Origin: Taeniopygia guttata
Taxonomy: Eukaryota > Chordata > Aves > Passeriformes > Estrildidae
Length of the DNA stretch: 64,000 nt
Direction of reading: 5' to 3'
Assembly (NCBI RefSeq): GCF_048771995.1
Contig: NC_133036.1
Span: forward strand, 19,813,001 to 19,877,000
Shown: piece after piece, positions 13,982 to 50,785 of the stretch
How the letters are laid out: each line of letters starts with the position of its first letter
How positions within the stretch are numbered: position 1 is the stretch's first letter
Position numbers and translations under genes: made by a program
Notes under the pieces: model-generated
Seen by the model: the letters and a program-made list of their open reading frames with translations, nothing else
The model's database searches: none
Told to the model about the DNA's origin: nothing

Positions 13982-13999
13982 GGGGGGGGGGGGGGGGGA
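13982..13999. repeat. Poly(G) run
   Basis: There are 18 consecutive G residues on the + strand. This is unusually long for genomic DNA and prone to G-quadruplex formation and to sequencing or assembly length error. Confidence 0.9.
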
Positions 14000-16189
14000 A
14001 CAGAGGATTTTTTTTCTTTTTGGTTTTGTTTTTGAAAGGGAAATAATTTCCTGATAGTGATGGTGAAGTTTCAGCAGTGACACTTTTACCTGTGCCCTTA
14101 GTCCTGTACAGCTCCTCAGCAGGGTCCTGTGGGGACTTGAGCAGCTGCTGCCTCTGGTCCCAGCTGTGAGAGCTGGTGGCACCCCTGGGGCTGGGGACTG
14201 TCACCAGAGGCTGAAGCCTCGGGGGCTTCAGGGCTGCTCTGTTTGTTTTCCAAGGTCTCAGGGCTGGAATCCAGGTGGAGAAAGTCTGCAGGGGCCAACG
14301 TTGTAGGTGAGGAGAGGAGTAGAACTCGCTATCACTTTTGGCTACTGAAGCTGCACTTTTTTAACCAGATGAAAAGCCCAGGAGTCCCTCACTGTGCTGT
14401 GGTGTGTGCCCAAGAGATCCTGGCCAAATGGGCATGGTTCTCCCAGCCAGTGGAACTTGCAAGAAGCTCTCAGAGGCTGCCCTTCACCTCAGCTTCTTTC
14501 TGTTCTCTCTGGGCTTTCCTCAGCTGGCAGGGCTGGTTTTTGACTCCCAGCTATGAGATCCAGGTCTCCTCGCTGTTGCTGAAGTGCCTTTCCTGGTGGT
14601 GTCCTGCTGGGAGGCTGCAGTGCCCAGCTGTGGCAGGATGTGGTGACGGGGGATTGTCACACATGGGATTGTTTAGCAGCATTACAGAGAACTGACCTCA
14701 CACCTCCCCACCATCCCAGACAATTTTCCTTCTGCTTAAAATCTGTGCCAGAATTTGCAGTTTCTTCTTCTTGTATTAATTCGTACTTCTGACTCGGCAA
14801 AATTATTTGCCCACCTCCCATGCTGCTCACGGCTTCAGAAGGAGTGTGCACACCACGCTCCCACCCTGGGAAAATGCACTCAGGCATTCAAAACTACCCG
14901 ATGTTTTCCTAAAGCAAGTTCTTTATTAGCTTTTGAGGGTGGGGCTTGGCTTTTTTCTTTTCCCCCAGCTGAAAAGCTGAGAAAAAGCTTCAGCACTTTT
15001 TACATCGAGAATTTCAAGGAGAAAAAAAGCCTCCTGTCTGATGCCAAAGTTAAACTCTAATCACTGCTCAGCTCTCTTGGAATTTGGCCGCATACCAGTG
15101 TTCCTTCCCTTTGGTGGATCACATGGAAATACCGGAGTCTTTTCTTAAAGAACCTCTCAGCTCTTTTCAGGTACTTGCACAGATGTAACTTTCCTGTTAC
15201 TATTCTAATGCCTTTTACACTCTCAATGCATTAAAGCACCATTCCTAGCAAGCACCATTCAGATCTACAAAGTTTTATGTTTAAGCATTAAAATACTTTT
15301 AAGTGTGTTTAAGCTACATAAATGCGCTTTAAAAGCCTGGCTTTAAATTGATATTCCTATTCTGCTGGAATAGAGTCACAGTTTTAATCTTGGAAATAGC
15401 ACTTAAATGTGCTTAATGAAAATAACCCACAATTGGTTCACAAGTTTATGAGAGGTTGTAGGAACAGCTGAGATGAAAGTTGAGAGATGAGGGTCCCTGT
15501 GTTCAGTTTGTTCATTGAGAATATTTAAGATTCTCTTTCAGCTGCTTTTTACACCTAACTCACCAGCTGGTTTTAATTTATGACCAGTGTCCTGGAGATT
15601 CTTTCTGATGCGGAGTTCTTAATTCTGTCAAAGCTGACCTAACTGTTCTGTAACAAACAGATCATTTAATTACAGTGTCTATGAACAGCATACTTGGTTT
15701 TTCCCTCAGTGCTGCTTCTTCCTTGTTTTCACTCTTCAGTTGCATTTTAGCTCATGTGAAGAACTCAGTGATTAATTCCCTGATCTGATTAGCTCAATAC
15801 TATGGTGGTGTCTTGAGTGCTGATCACTGCCCTGGTTCCCCATTTTCCTGGTCCCCGTGAGCAGGCACACAATGCAATGGCAGGCTGTGCTAGAAACTCA
15901 CAAAGCCAAAGTTATCTGAGAGCGATCTGATCCGCGGGGATGAATGCAGTGACCTTTCTCCTGGATCACTACTTCTATTTAGATATTAAACTTTCCTTCC
16001 CGTGCTGCAGAGCTGAAAAGGTGCCGTATCAGGCAAGAATGTGTGTAAAGGATTCCTTTGTTAACTGTTGGCAGCAACCTCAGCAGGCCTTGCCAAGTCA
16101 GTCCAGCCCACCCACCCATGCAGGAGCAGCCAGGGATCCCAGCACAGCCTGAGCTGGGTGTGCTCCCTCCTGGCAGGGCTGTGCCCCGG

Positions 16190-16362
16190 GAGCTGGGACA
16201 CTCAGGAGCTGGGACACTCAGCAAACGCTGGGACACTCAGCAAACGCTGGGACACTCAGCAAACGCTGGGACACTCAGGAGCTGGGACACTCAGGAGCTG
16301 GGACACACACTCAGCAAACGCTGGGACACTCAGGAGCTGGGACGCTCAGCAAAGGCTGGGAG
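16190..16362. repeat. Composite minisatellite (two interleaved unit types)
   Basis: The core GCTGGGACACTCAG is repeated about nine times. It is followed either by GA (unit near 16 bp) or by CAAAC (unit near 19 bp), and the two forms alternate irregularly. One copy carries an extra ACAC, and the last copies have point changes (GGGACGCTCAG, CAAAG). Long open frames that cross the array are produced by the repeat and are not genes. Confidence 0.93.
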
Positions 16363-18071
16363 CAGCCCTCCCCTTGCCCCAGAACGCCCTGCTGGAGCAG
16401 CTTGCTCACTGTGCTCTCCCTACCTCAGGAATTGGCTGCCCAGAACCAGAGGAGTTCGGTGTGTCCACACCTCTCAGCACCCCACACTGCTCTCATGATT
16501 TAAATACATTTACACGCCACGTCCTCCACTCCAGGGGAGAAGGAAGTTATTAACAAGTTTGCAGAAGGGTATGCTGGAGAAACTAAGCAAACAGCCAGAA
16601 TAAAAATCTCCTACCACCTCACCTTTTGCTAAACCACTCAACCATCTTCCTCCTTTGTCCTTCTTCATCACACCTTTAGATTCTCTTCCAACACACTGAT
16701 GTGTTTTGGTTAGAATTGCAAAAGATTGACCAAAATAATACTCACTGGATGTTTCAGAAATGTTTTTATTGTTTTGCTCAGGACAGTTTTCCAGAACTGC
16801 AACAGCAGTCCTTCAAAATCAAGGTTAAATGTCTCTGCAGGTAAATGTGCATAACCTGTGTTCCTGAAACAGCTCTGGAGCCTTCAGTTACAATCCAGAG
16901 ACACTCTCCTAAATGACAACCACATACTCGTGATGCTTCCTGCAAGAAAAAGACCTTTGTGAGAGTTCTGATTTCCCCAGAGTTATACAAGAACTGAAAT
17001 AATAGACTGTAAACACCCATTAGTCCAGCCCTGTGCCACAGTGGGATTTTCTCCTTATGTGATTTCCTATTGTTAGGCTAGGTTCATATGACCCAAGCAA
17101 GATTTACCGTCTTTCTCCATGCTTTGCTCATGTTTTCTCATTTTTTTCTTCCCCTGCTGCTCACCCTTCACCAAAGGGCAATGACTTTCTTTTACACATC
17201 TCCCAAGTCTTCACCTTGCCTGAGAATATCAGCCTCACCCTGCTACACAGGGTGTAGCAGAGAAGCTGCAGAAGGACTTCACACAGTCAGTCCCTCTTTC
17301 CCTGGTTCTCTCTCCTTGCCCCTCCTGCTTTGGAGATATTTATTCAGAGGCCAAACGAAAGAAGAAAAATATCTTGCAATTAAAAATCACGTGTACAGGG
17401 CAGAACCTATGAAAAGAAGGATCAAAGGAATTTCAAGGGAACTGAAAGGGAGACATGAAGTAGAACACACAGGTAACTGGAGAGGAAATCCCCAGGTGGA
17501 TAATCCACAGTGTTCATGGAAAACATAAGAACTGTATCAGTCAAACTCTTGGAGGCCAGGGGAAGATACTAGAATTGTTAATGTGTTAAAAGTCCTGTAA
17601 CGTGTAACAGGTGACAGTGTAGACTATCAGTGACAAGAACCGGAGCACGGGTCTATCAGAGCTTGGCTGATAACCATGGCAGATGACAGGATGCAGCACG
17701 GAACACTTGAACTTCGCCGTGGTACACAGCAGTACGGCTGTGTTAAAATAAATAGTTTAGCTGCATTACACTCACCTGGATGTGCCAGGTTATGTTGCAA
17801 TTTGTCCTTATTTATCGTGACATAGCAAAAGGAAAAGTACCCCCAAAGCCTGGTTCAGAGCCAGTCAAGGCTACCTTGGAAAACGTCACTGCTTCGAAAG
17901 ACACTCCTGGAAGAAGGTGCGGAGGATTCCGCGGCCGGAGCCGTTCGGGCGCGGTGTCAGCGCCGGGGCTCGGCCGTGAGCCGGGGCCCCGAGCCTGCTC
18001 TGAGCGGGCCCGCGAGGGCCGAGCCGGGGCCGTGAGCGCCTCGGTGCCGGCAGCGGCTGCAGAGAGCCGAG

Positions 18072-18113
18072 CGGCAGCGGCAGCGGCGGCAGCGGCAGCA
18101 GCGGCAGCAGCAG
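18072..18113. repeat. CGG/CAG-type triplet tract
   Basis: The tract is a run of GGC and AGC triplets (GGCAGC repeats with interruptions). In one frame it would read as polyalanine, but no known gene product includes it. It most likely belongs to the promoter or 5' leader of CMTM4. Confidence 0.8.
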
Positions 18114-18116
18114 CCC

Positions 18117-18154
18117 GGGCCGGGCTGGGCTGGGCTGGGCTGGGCCGGGCCGGG
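18117..18154 (+). promoter_or_regulatory. Candidate G-quadruplex array upstream of CMTM4
   Basis: Eight GGG runs occur at an exact 5-base period, separated by two-base loops (CC or CT). This arrangement is a textbook strong G-quadruplex candidate on the coding strand, about 500 bp upstream of the CMTM4 start codon. A regulatory effect is inferred only. Confidence 0.7.
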
Positions 18155-18314
18155 CGCGGCGCCCGGGGCAGGTGCGCGGCCCCCGGCGCGGGGCGGGCGC
18201 GGCGCAGGCACCGCCCGGCTGCGCGCCCTCCGGGGCGGGTCCTGCCCGCCCTTTCCGCTCCGCGCCGGGGGAGGAGCGGCTGCGGCGGCGCCGCTAGGAG
18301 CTGGGCAGCTCTGC

Positions 18315-18350
18315 CGGGACCGGGACCGGGACCGGGACCAGAACCGGGAC
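18315..18350 (+). repeat. CGGGAC hexamer array
   Basis: Six hexamer units are present: four perfect CGGGAC, one CAGAAC variant, then one more CGGGAC. The array lies in the CMTM4 promoter or leader and supplies five further GGG runs. Confidence 0.85.
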
Positions 18351-18526
18351 AGCGGAGCCGGGAGCGCGCCCCGAGCGGTGGGGCGGGCTGCGGCGCTCAG
18401 GGCTGCGCGCCCCCGGCCGGGGCACGGCTCCGCACCGGGGCAGCGCGGCTCCGCTCCGCGCACCCTGCGCGCCTTTCCGCTCCGCGCCGGGGCAGCGCTC
18501 CGCTCCGCGCCTCTCCGCTCCGCGCG

Positions 18527-18562
18527 ATGCTGCCCGGGCGCTCCCAGAACCGCTGCGCCTGA
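18527..18562 (+). CDS. uORF 1 in CMTM4 leader
   Basis: This short upstream frame reads MLPGRSQNRCA then TGA. It lies 94 bp upstream of the CMTM4 start and would be in the 5' leader if transcription begins further upstream in the CpG island. The start context (CGCGCGATGC) is weak, with a C at -3. Any role would be translational dampening, and the peptide itself need not matter. Confidence 0.35.
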   Translation: MLPGRSQNRCA

Positions 18563-18580
18563 GGCGGGCGCGGAGCGGCC

Positions 18581-18601
18581 ATGCAGCCCTCGCTGCCATA
18601 G
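18581..18601 (+). CDS. uORF 2 in CMTM4 leader
   Basis: This upstream frame of six codons (MQPSLP then TAG) has context GCGGCCATGC with G at -3, which is better than uORF 1. It ends 55 bp before the CMTM4 ATG, leaving room for inefficient reinitiation. Its presence in the mature mRNA depends on the unmapped start site. Confidence 0.4.
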   Translation: MQPSLP

Positions 18602-18605
18602 CTGA

Positions 18606-45443
<26,838 letters not shown>

Positions 45444-45657
45444 GAGCCACCCCCCGTGGCACTGAAAGGGAAAACAGCACTGGCTCCCTCATGGAATAAG
45501 GGTTTTGGCTTTATTTAAGGAGGAGAAGGTGGAACCGAGGTTGGCCAGGATGCCCAGCCCTGCACGTGTGCAGAGATGCAGAAGCTGCTGTCACGGAGGC
45601 AGAAAACGGTGATGGTTCCAAAGGAAAACCCCCTCAAGACCTCCACATAGACATGTG

Positions 45658-45693
45658 CATATATTATATAGCTCACAGAATATATAATATATG
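45658..45693 (+). promoter_or_regulatory. CMTM4: Perfect AU stem-loop early in CMTM4 3'UTR
   Basis: The left arm CATATATTATATA and right arm TATATAATATATG are exact reverse complements (13 bp), separated by a 10-base loop GCTCACAGAA. The structure lies 215 bases after the stop codon and upstream of every candidate poly(A) signal, so it would be in all mRNA isoforms. It could bind AU-rich or double-stranded RNA binding proteins, but no function is known. Confidence 0.6.
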
Positions 45694-46111
45694 TCTGTTC
45701 TGAAGTTTGTCTTTGCTTTGGATTAACTGCACAGCTGTTTTCTTCCCTCTCTGAAGATCCACTGTTCCTTCAGCTGCCCCAGAGACAGAGCAGCCCTGCC
45801 AGGCTGGCTGAGGGAGGAGGGACACCCACGGGAGCAGATGGAGCAGCCAGACGTGCCAAGGAGCCAGAGGCACTCAGCAATAACTCGGCCAGCAGGGCCT
45901 GTCCATCCCAGACTGTGTCTGTGTGTCTGTCCTCCTGCCCTGAGCCTCTGCACAGTGCTGGAGACCCGTGCCACGCTCTCCTGGCTGCTGGAAAGGGCTC
46001 TGGGCCGGGCTGGGCTGGGCTGGTCGCTGCTGGCCAGGGGCATGCACTGAGCGGGACGAGGTGGTTCTCTGCTCCTGTGGGACACATTCCAGTTCTCATT
46101 CCAAAGTGGGA

Positions 46112-46117
46112 AATAAA
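46112..46117 (+). terminator. CMTM4: Proximal CMTM4 poly(A) signal candidate
   Basis: A canonical AATAAA about 670 bases after the stop codon could produce a short-UTR transcript. Usage cannot be judged from sequence alone. Confidence 0.4.
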
Positions 46118-49100
46118 TACATTTAGGAGATGGGGTGGAGAAAAGAGGCTTAAGGGGCACAGTAGAGAATGAAGGGGTTGTCATCCTATAAACTTACATT
46201 CCAGCCATGGCTTTCTTTTTCTTTTCTTTTCCTTTTTTCATTTTTTTTTTTTAAGGTTCAACATTTCTGTAAGTTTTTGCCTAGAACTTGCTTTCTCTCT
46301 AAGCCCAGGGTAAGCAAGAGCTAGCAAAAATTTATGTGCTTTTAAAGTGTTCCTCAGGTTGCAATGTTGTGATTCATGTAAGGTAAATATTTCTTTTTGG
46401 AAGGATGTTTTTTCTAAAATTAAACCTTAATTGGTAGTAGGTAAATCTGATTTTTATTTTAACTGGGTGTTTCTGCAGATTTATTCCCCTTAAGTTTCTT
46501 TGGAAAATGAATTTAGCTAATTGGAAAATTATTGTACTGATTTGTTTAGAAATAGTTTTACTTAGCTGAAGTTTTTTTTTTTCCTTGTACTTCCAGTGAA
46601 TAAATTACATTTTCTCTTCTCAGAACTCAAATTCAGCAGTAATTGGCTAGATAATGTCACAATATTATTAGGAGGATGTCTCTTGATATTTTTCTGTTTC
46701 TTTGGTGTTTTTGTCTCTGCAGTGCATTATTTGGCATTTTCCTGCCTGTGTGAAGACAGTGTGTGTGGGAGGAGATCTCTAGAACTGAACTCCTTTGTGG
46801 TGTGAGGAAAATGAAAATCTGTGCAATTAGTGGCACTGTTTGCCATGTCTGCCTGAGTTTGTCCTGCTGGAGCTGCCCTGCCCAGGGTGAGTGCAGCACC
46901 CAGAGCCTTAAGAACAACGGGCAGTGTGTTGTGGAGAAGGTATTTAACAGGAAAAACAAGTTACACCAAACAGCAGATCAGGAGAAGTGCCTGGGCTTTT
47001 ATAATACTGGAAGGAGCTGGGATAGTGAAAGTGTGAACCTAATGCTGTAATATTCAAATTGAGCAGCATGGAATTATTTTGATGAGTGAAAAAAAGGTGA
47101 CAAAGGTGATGCCTTTTCATTTTCAATGTATTGACATCTACAGTGCATTTCACCTCAGTGGCTAGATGGAGATTAAAATTCAGAGTTACTGATGAGGTTA
47201 AGGAAAATCTGTATCTTCTTAGTGATTGATGGTTTACCAGTTCCTACAGTAACATTTTATTGTGCTTTATTGGAATGTTGTGCCAAAGGGAACACCAGGT
47301 TAAAAGAAGATTGCACCAGCTCTTGGTGCTGGGTTAGAACAGGCGTTCCACAGGGGGTTATCTCACCTGGGTGCATTCCCTGAGCAGGACATGGCAGTTC
47401 CATGGCCAGTGTGGTAAGAAATTACAGTTTGTTATTGCAAGAACTGCTGTGGCAGCCGTGCTGTTACCAGCACTGCCCAGGACTGGCAGAGTTTGCAAAG
47501 TCAATTATTAAAAGACTTAATTTAAAAGTAGCACAAGCATACCCAGTCAGGAATTGTAAACTGCCATCAAAGCAGTTTGGATAAAGATTGTAAAAAACCC
47601 CAAGCAAACCCAAACCAGACAAAACAAAACAAAAAAAAAAGATCCGTGCTTTTAGAGTGGAGCTGCCATCTGAAATCAGGGAGCAGGATGGTGTTACAAG
47701 GGGATTTTGTCAGGAGTGTGTCCCTGTCACTGGCCAGGGCTGAAGGAGCATTCCCAGATCCTCTCCTGTGCTCCCTGAGCCCGCTGTGGTCAGGGCAAAG
47801 CTCTGGGAGCTCCTGTGCCTCTTTAAGTTTATGGATTTGGTACCTCTCAAACCCCTGCACCTTTCCTGGCCTATAAAAAGGGTAATTTGGGGTTTTTCTG
47901 TGGAGTGAGGTCCCAGCCCCATCGAGCTGCAGTGACAGGAGCAGAGTGGGGCAGCCACACCTCCAGTGGGGCCCTGGGGCTGCTGCTGGAGCATTCCCAT
48001 TCTTGCAGCTGGGAATGCCAGTATTCATTATTCACATCATGCCCTGAGCCTAGCATAGCTCTCAGGGTGGAATCCAAAAGAAAACAGTAATTTTAAAAAC
48101 ACTATCTGATTCACTTTGTGAAGCAAAAGCAAATGTAAATGTGTAATTTCCTTATTTTTGGAACCAAAGATGATTTTAGTATTGTATAGTATATACTTTC
48201 TAAAAAATCTTAAGCACTTACTGCTCTGCAGAGACATTATTTACTATTTGGATTATAAAGAAGGGAAATAAAGTAGCTGTGAGAGACAACTACATTTGAA
48301 ATATTAAGATCATTTGATGTATCCATGGCTCATTCCCCCGAGTTAATTTTACACAGTGTATTGGAGAGGTATTTTTTTAAAGACTGTTATCTAAACTGCA
48401 GTCAGACAAAAAAAACTCTTAAGGAAGAAAAGAGGGTGGGAAGTTTAATTTTTTTTTAGAAAAGTGACATTAAATTGCTTCTCTCAGCCAGTTAAGTCTT
48501 GCTTGTAATTGCTAGCACATAGGGATAATTTCTTTTAGTCCTTAAGGGTGCTGTTTAGCTCCATAAAGGGACTCAAACCCCACTGTAAATAGAACTAAAT
48601 GAAAGCAAACAGTTGAACTTGGTAGGAGCAGGATGCTTGAAACAGTAACAGTTTGGATGAGTCCCCTTTGGCCAAAGAGAGCCCTTAGACCTGGAGTCTG
48701 TGTGTATTTCTGGGTGTAGCCATGACTGAGTTCTGCAGCCTGTGCACAAACATCACGGTGTTACACAGTGAGCTCTGCCTGCAGCAGCAGCACGGGAGCT
48801 GCTGCTCAGTGTGAGAACCTGTTTGGCTCTCCTGCTCACTTCCTCAGCCTCAGCTGAGGTTGGGCCAGGTCCTTGAGCTGGGCAAACAGCCCCAGCAGGA
48901 GCTCCTGAAGCCACAGGGGAACTCACTCCTGTGTCTGAGTAAAGCCAATTCCTTCTTCCTCTCCACCTTTTCCTTTCATTTGGAATATTCGTGCCTAATG
49001 GATCAAATGCTTTAATATTTAATTCTTGCTAAGCCTTGTTTGTTGGTCTGTGCAGTGCCAGGAAGACCAGAATTTCTCCATCATCCCTTGATTTCAGCTG

Positions 49101-50655
49101 TGGTGCTCTTCCTTTTCCCCAGGAGGTTGGCTGGGTGTTCTTTCCCGTGGGACTGTGGAAGGCTGGAGCTGCCTGAGGTTTCTGGTAGGAGCTTGGGAGG
49201 GGTAGAGAGGGATCTCCCTGTGCCTTCGAGAGCCAGGCAGTGGCTCCAGAGCTCTGAGAGTGCAGTCTGTGCTGCTCACTGGGTTCAGGAGCACAGCATC
49301 AGCAAAGATCTGTGCCTTGGCAGCAGCCCCTCATCTTCCAGTTAGAAGGTGTCTTTTACCTGGGATTTCATTGAAGGAGCAGCATGTGCTGCTCTTCCAT
49401 TGGTTTGTCACCTGGAGTGACAAACACTCCCCAGTGTTCCATTGTCACTCTGGTCTCATGGCGGTGTTTCAGCTCTCTGTATTTCGTTGCTGCTTGCAGG
49501 TAGAGGAGGCAGCAGTTGTGTTCCCCTGTGGGTTGTTGTGCCTTCCCACCAGGGCACAGCCAGTGCTCCAAGGAGTGCTGTGCACGCCAGGCTGCACTGG
49601 GCCCTTCTGGGACAGCTTTCCATGAGCTTCAAGGTCCCTAAGTGAATTTGCTATTTGTCACCTCTCTGCTGCCTTGAGGGTGTGCAGGCACAGCAAATGC
49701 TTACCTAATCTGTGGCTTTATTAATGCAATCCTCTCTTCCTTAGGCCTCTTTCTGTATCTGTTATTTTCTTGTCTCATGTCATGTTGTAACCATTTCTAC
49801 TTGTTTTCTTCCGTGAGGAAAAAAAATTCACCAAAAATTTAAAATAAGCAAGAATAATGATTTTAGGGCATAATTAAAAAATGAAAACAAACTTAATAGC
49901 AGTTCAGATAGTGTAGGAAATAACATCCTCTCTCCTGCTCAGCTGGGATACCGAACAGCTTTGTCCATGGAGGAGCATGAAGAACAGTTCTTGTCCTGAA
50001 AGCTCTGGAGCCAAAAATCTTCAGTAGGCATTCAGGATAATAAAAAGGCAGAGTCTGATAAGGAATTGGAGATATGAGGACACTTGACAATCCAGAGCTT
50101 TCAAAGTGAGACATGAACAGTAAGAAGCCACAGTGGCCACAGCAGTCGTGGGGATCTCAGGGGGTGATGGGCTGGGATTGTCCAGACTCAGCTTCCAGAG
50201 GGGGATCCAGGCTGGTCCCTGCTCAGTCCCACGGGAAGGAGGAATGCCAAGGTCTGGCATTTCTGAAAATCAAGTACTTGGTTTGTTTGTAGCATGAAAT
50301 AATGGATTGTTCATTGTCTGGAAGGCCAGCAAAGCTCAGAATTACTGTGCAGATATGCAGATAGAGGTGTCCTGTGTGTTGAGTTTTAATGGCAACAAAA
50401 GCATTTTAAAATGATCCTGAAATCAGTACAAAAATGCACGGAATGTGTGAAAATACTTTGTAGAAATGTTGCCCTGTTCCTCTCTATTTTGACAGAGGGA
50501 GTTGGTTAAAATGAATTTATACAAATAGTCTGGAAATCTCTGAATGACATTTTAGAGAGTTTTTCTGGTATATTATTTTCCTTGTCAGCCACTTGGCCAC
50601 CTTGATAGATCTGCTTGACCAAGTCAGAGTGGTGCTGTCCAACCTGAAAAAGGGT

Positions 50656-50785
50656 TCCCTTTTTTTTTTTTTTTTTCTTTCCTTTTTCTGTGTTTTTGGG
50701 TGGTTTTTTGTTGTTGTTGTTTTTGGTGTTTTAGGGTTTTTTTTTTTGTTGTTGTTTTGTTTTGCTTTTGGGTTTTTTTGTGTGT
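50656..50785. repeat. T-rich/GTT low-complexity tract
   Basis: Poly(T) runs of up to about 18 bases are mixed with GTTGTTGTT and TTTTGGG blocks. This is simple sequence within the proposed CMTM4 3'UTR, and the hydrophobic open frame across it is an artefact. Confidence 0.85.

Larger units (their letters stand above)
8436..17900. other. Intergenic region between DYNC1LI2 and CMTM4
   Basis: This stretch of about 9.5 kb has no gene I can support on either strand. Open frames here are short, lack splice-site context, resemble no protein I recognise, and several arise from simple repeats. It contains a small GATAT repeat near 9209-9232, a poly(A) run at 13855-13874, a poly(G) run at 13982-13999 and a composite minisatellite at about 16190-16362. 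The final few hundred bases before 17.9 kb lead into the CMTM4 CpG island. An unannotated noncoding RNA cannot be excluded. Confidence 0.6.

Noticed and set aside
16190-16362. CRISPR-like direct repeats
   Set aside because: There are no unique spacers, unit length is irregular, and the genome is eukaryotic. It is a minisatellite.
16058-16553. Two overlapping frames of 146 and 161 codons
   Set aside because: Both run through the minisatellite and encode only its repeated units.
17088-17528. A 146-codon + strand frame beginning MTQARFTVFLHALLMF
   Set aside because: The first part looks signal-like because of T-rich DNA. The rest shows no domain, no family resemblance and no exon boundaries, and no gene is expected here from mammalian synteny.
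17780-18562. A 260-codon open frame with polyalanine across the CpG island
   Set aside because: It is produced by GC-rich triplet and hexamer repeats with few stops. It matches no protein I know, and the real CMTM4 start lies downstream in another frame. The long antisense frames at 17957-18712 and 18294-19028 are explained the same way.
45723-46184. A 153-codon minus-strand frame after the CMTM4 stop
   Set aside because: It lies in the CMTM4 3'UTR, has no recognisable domain and no splice support, and its composition follows local GC-rich sequence.
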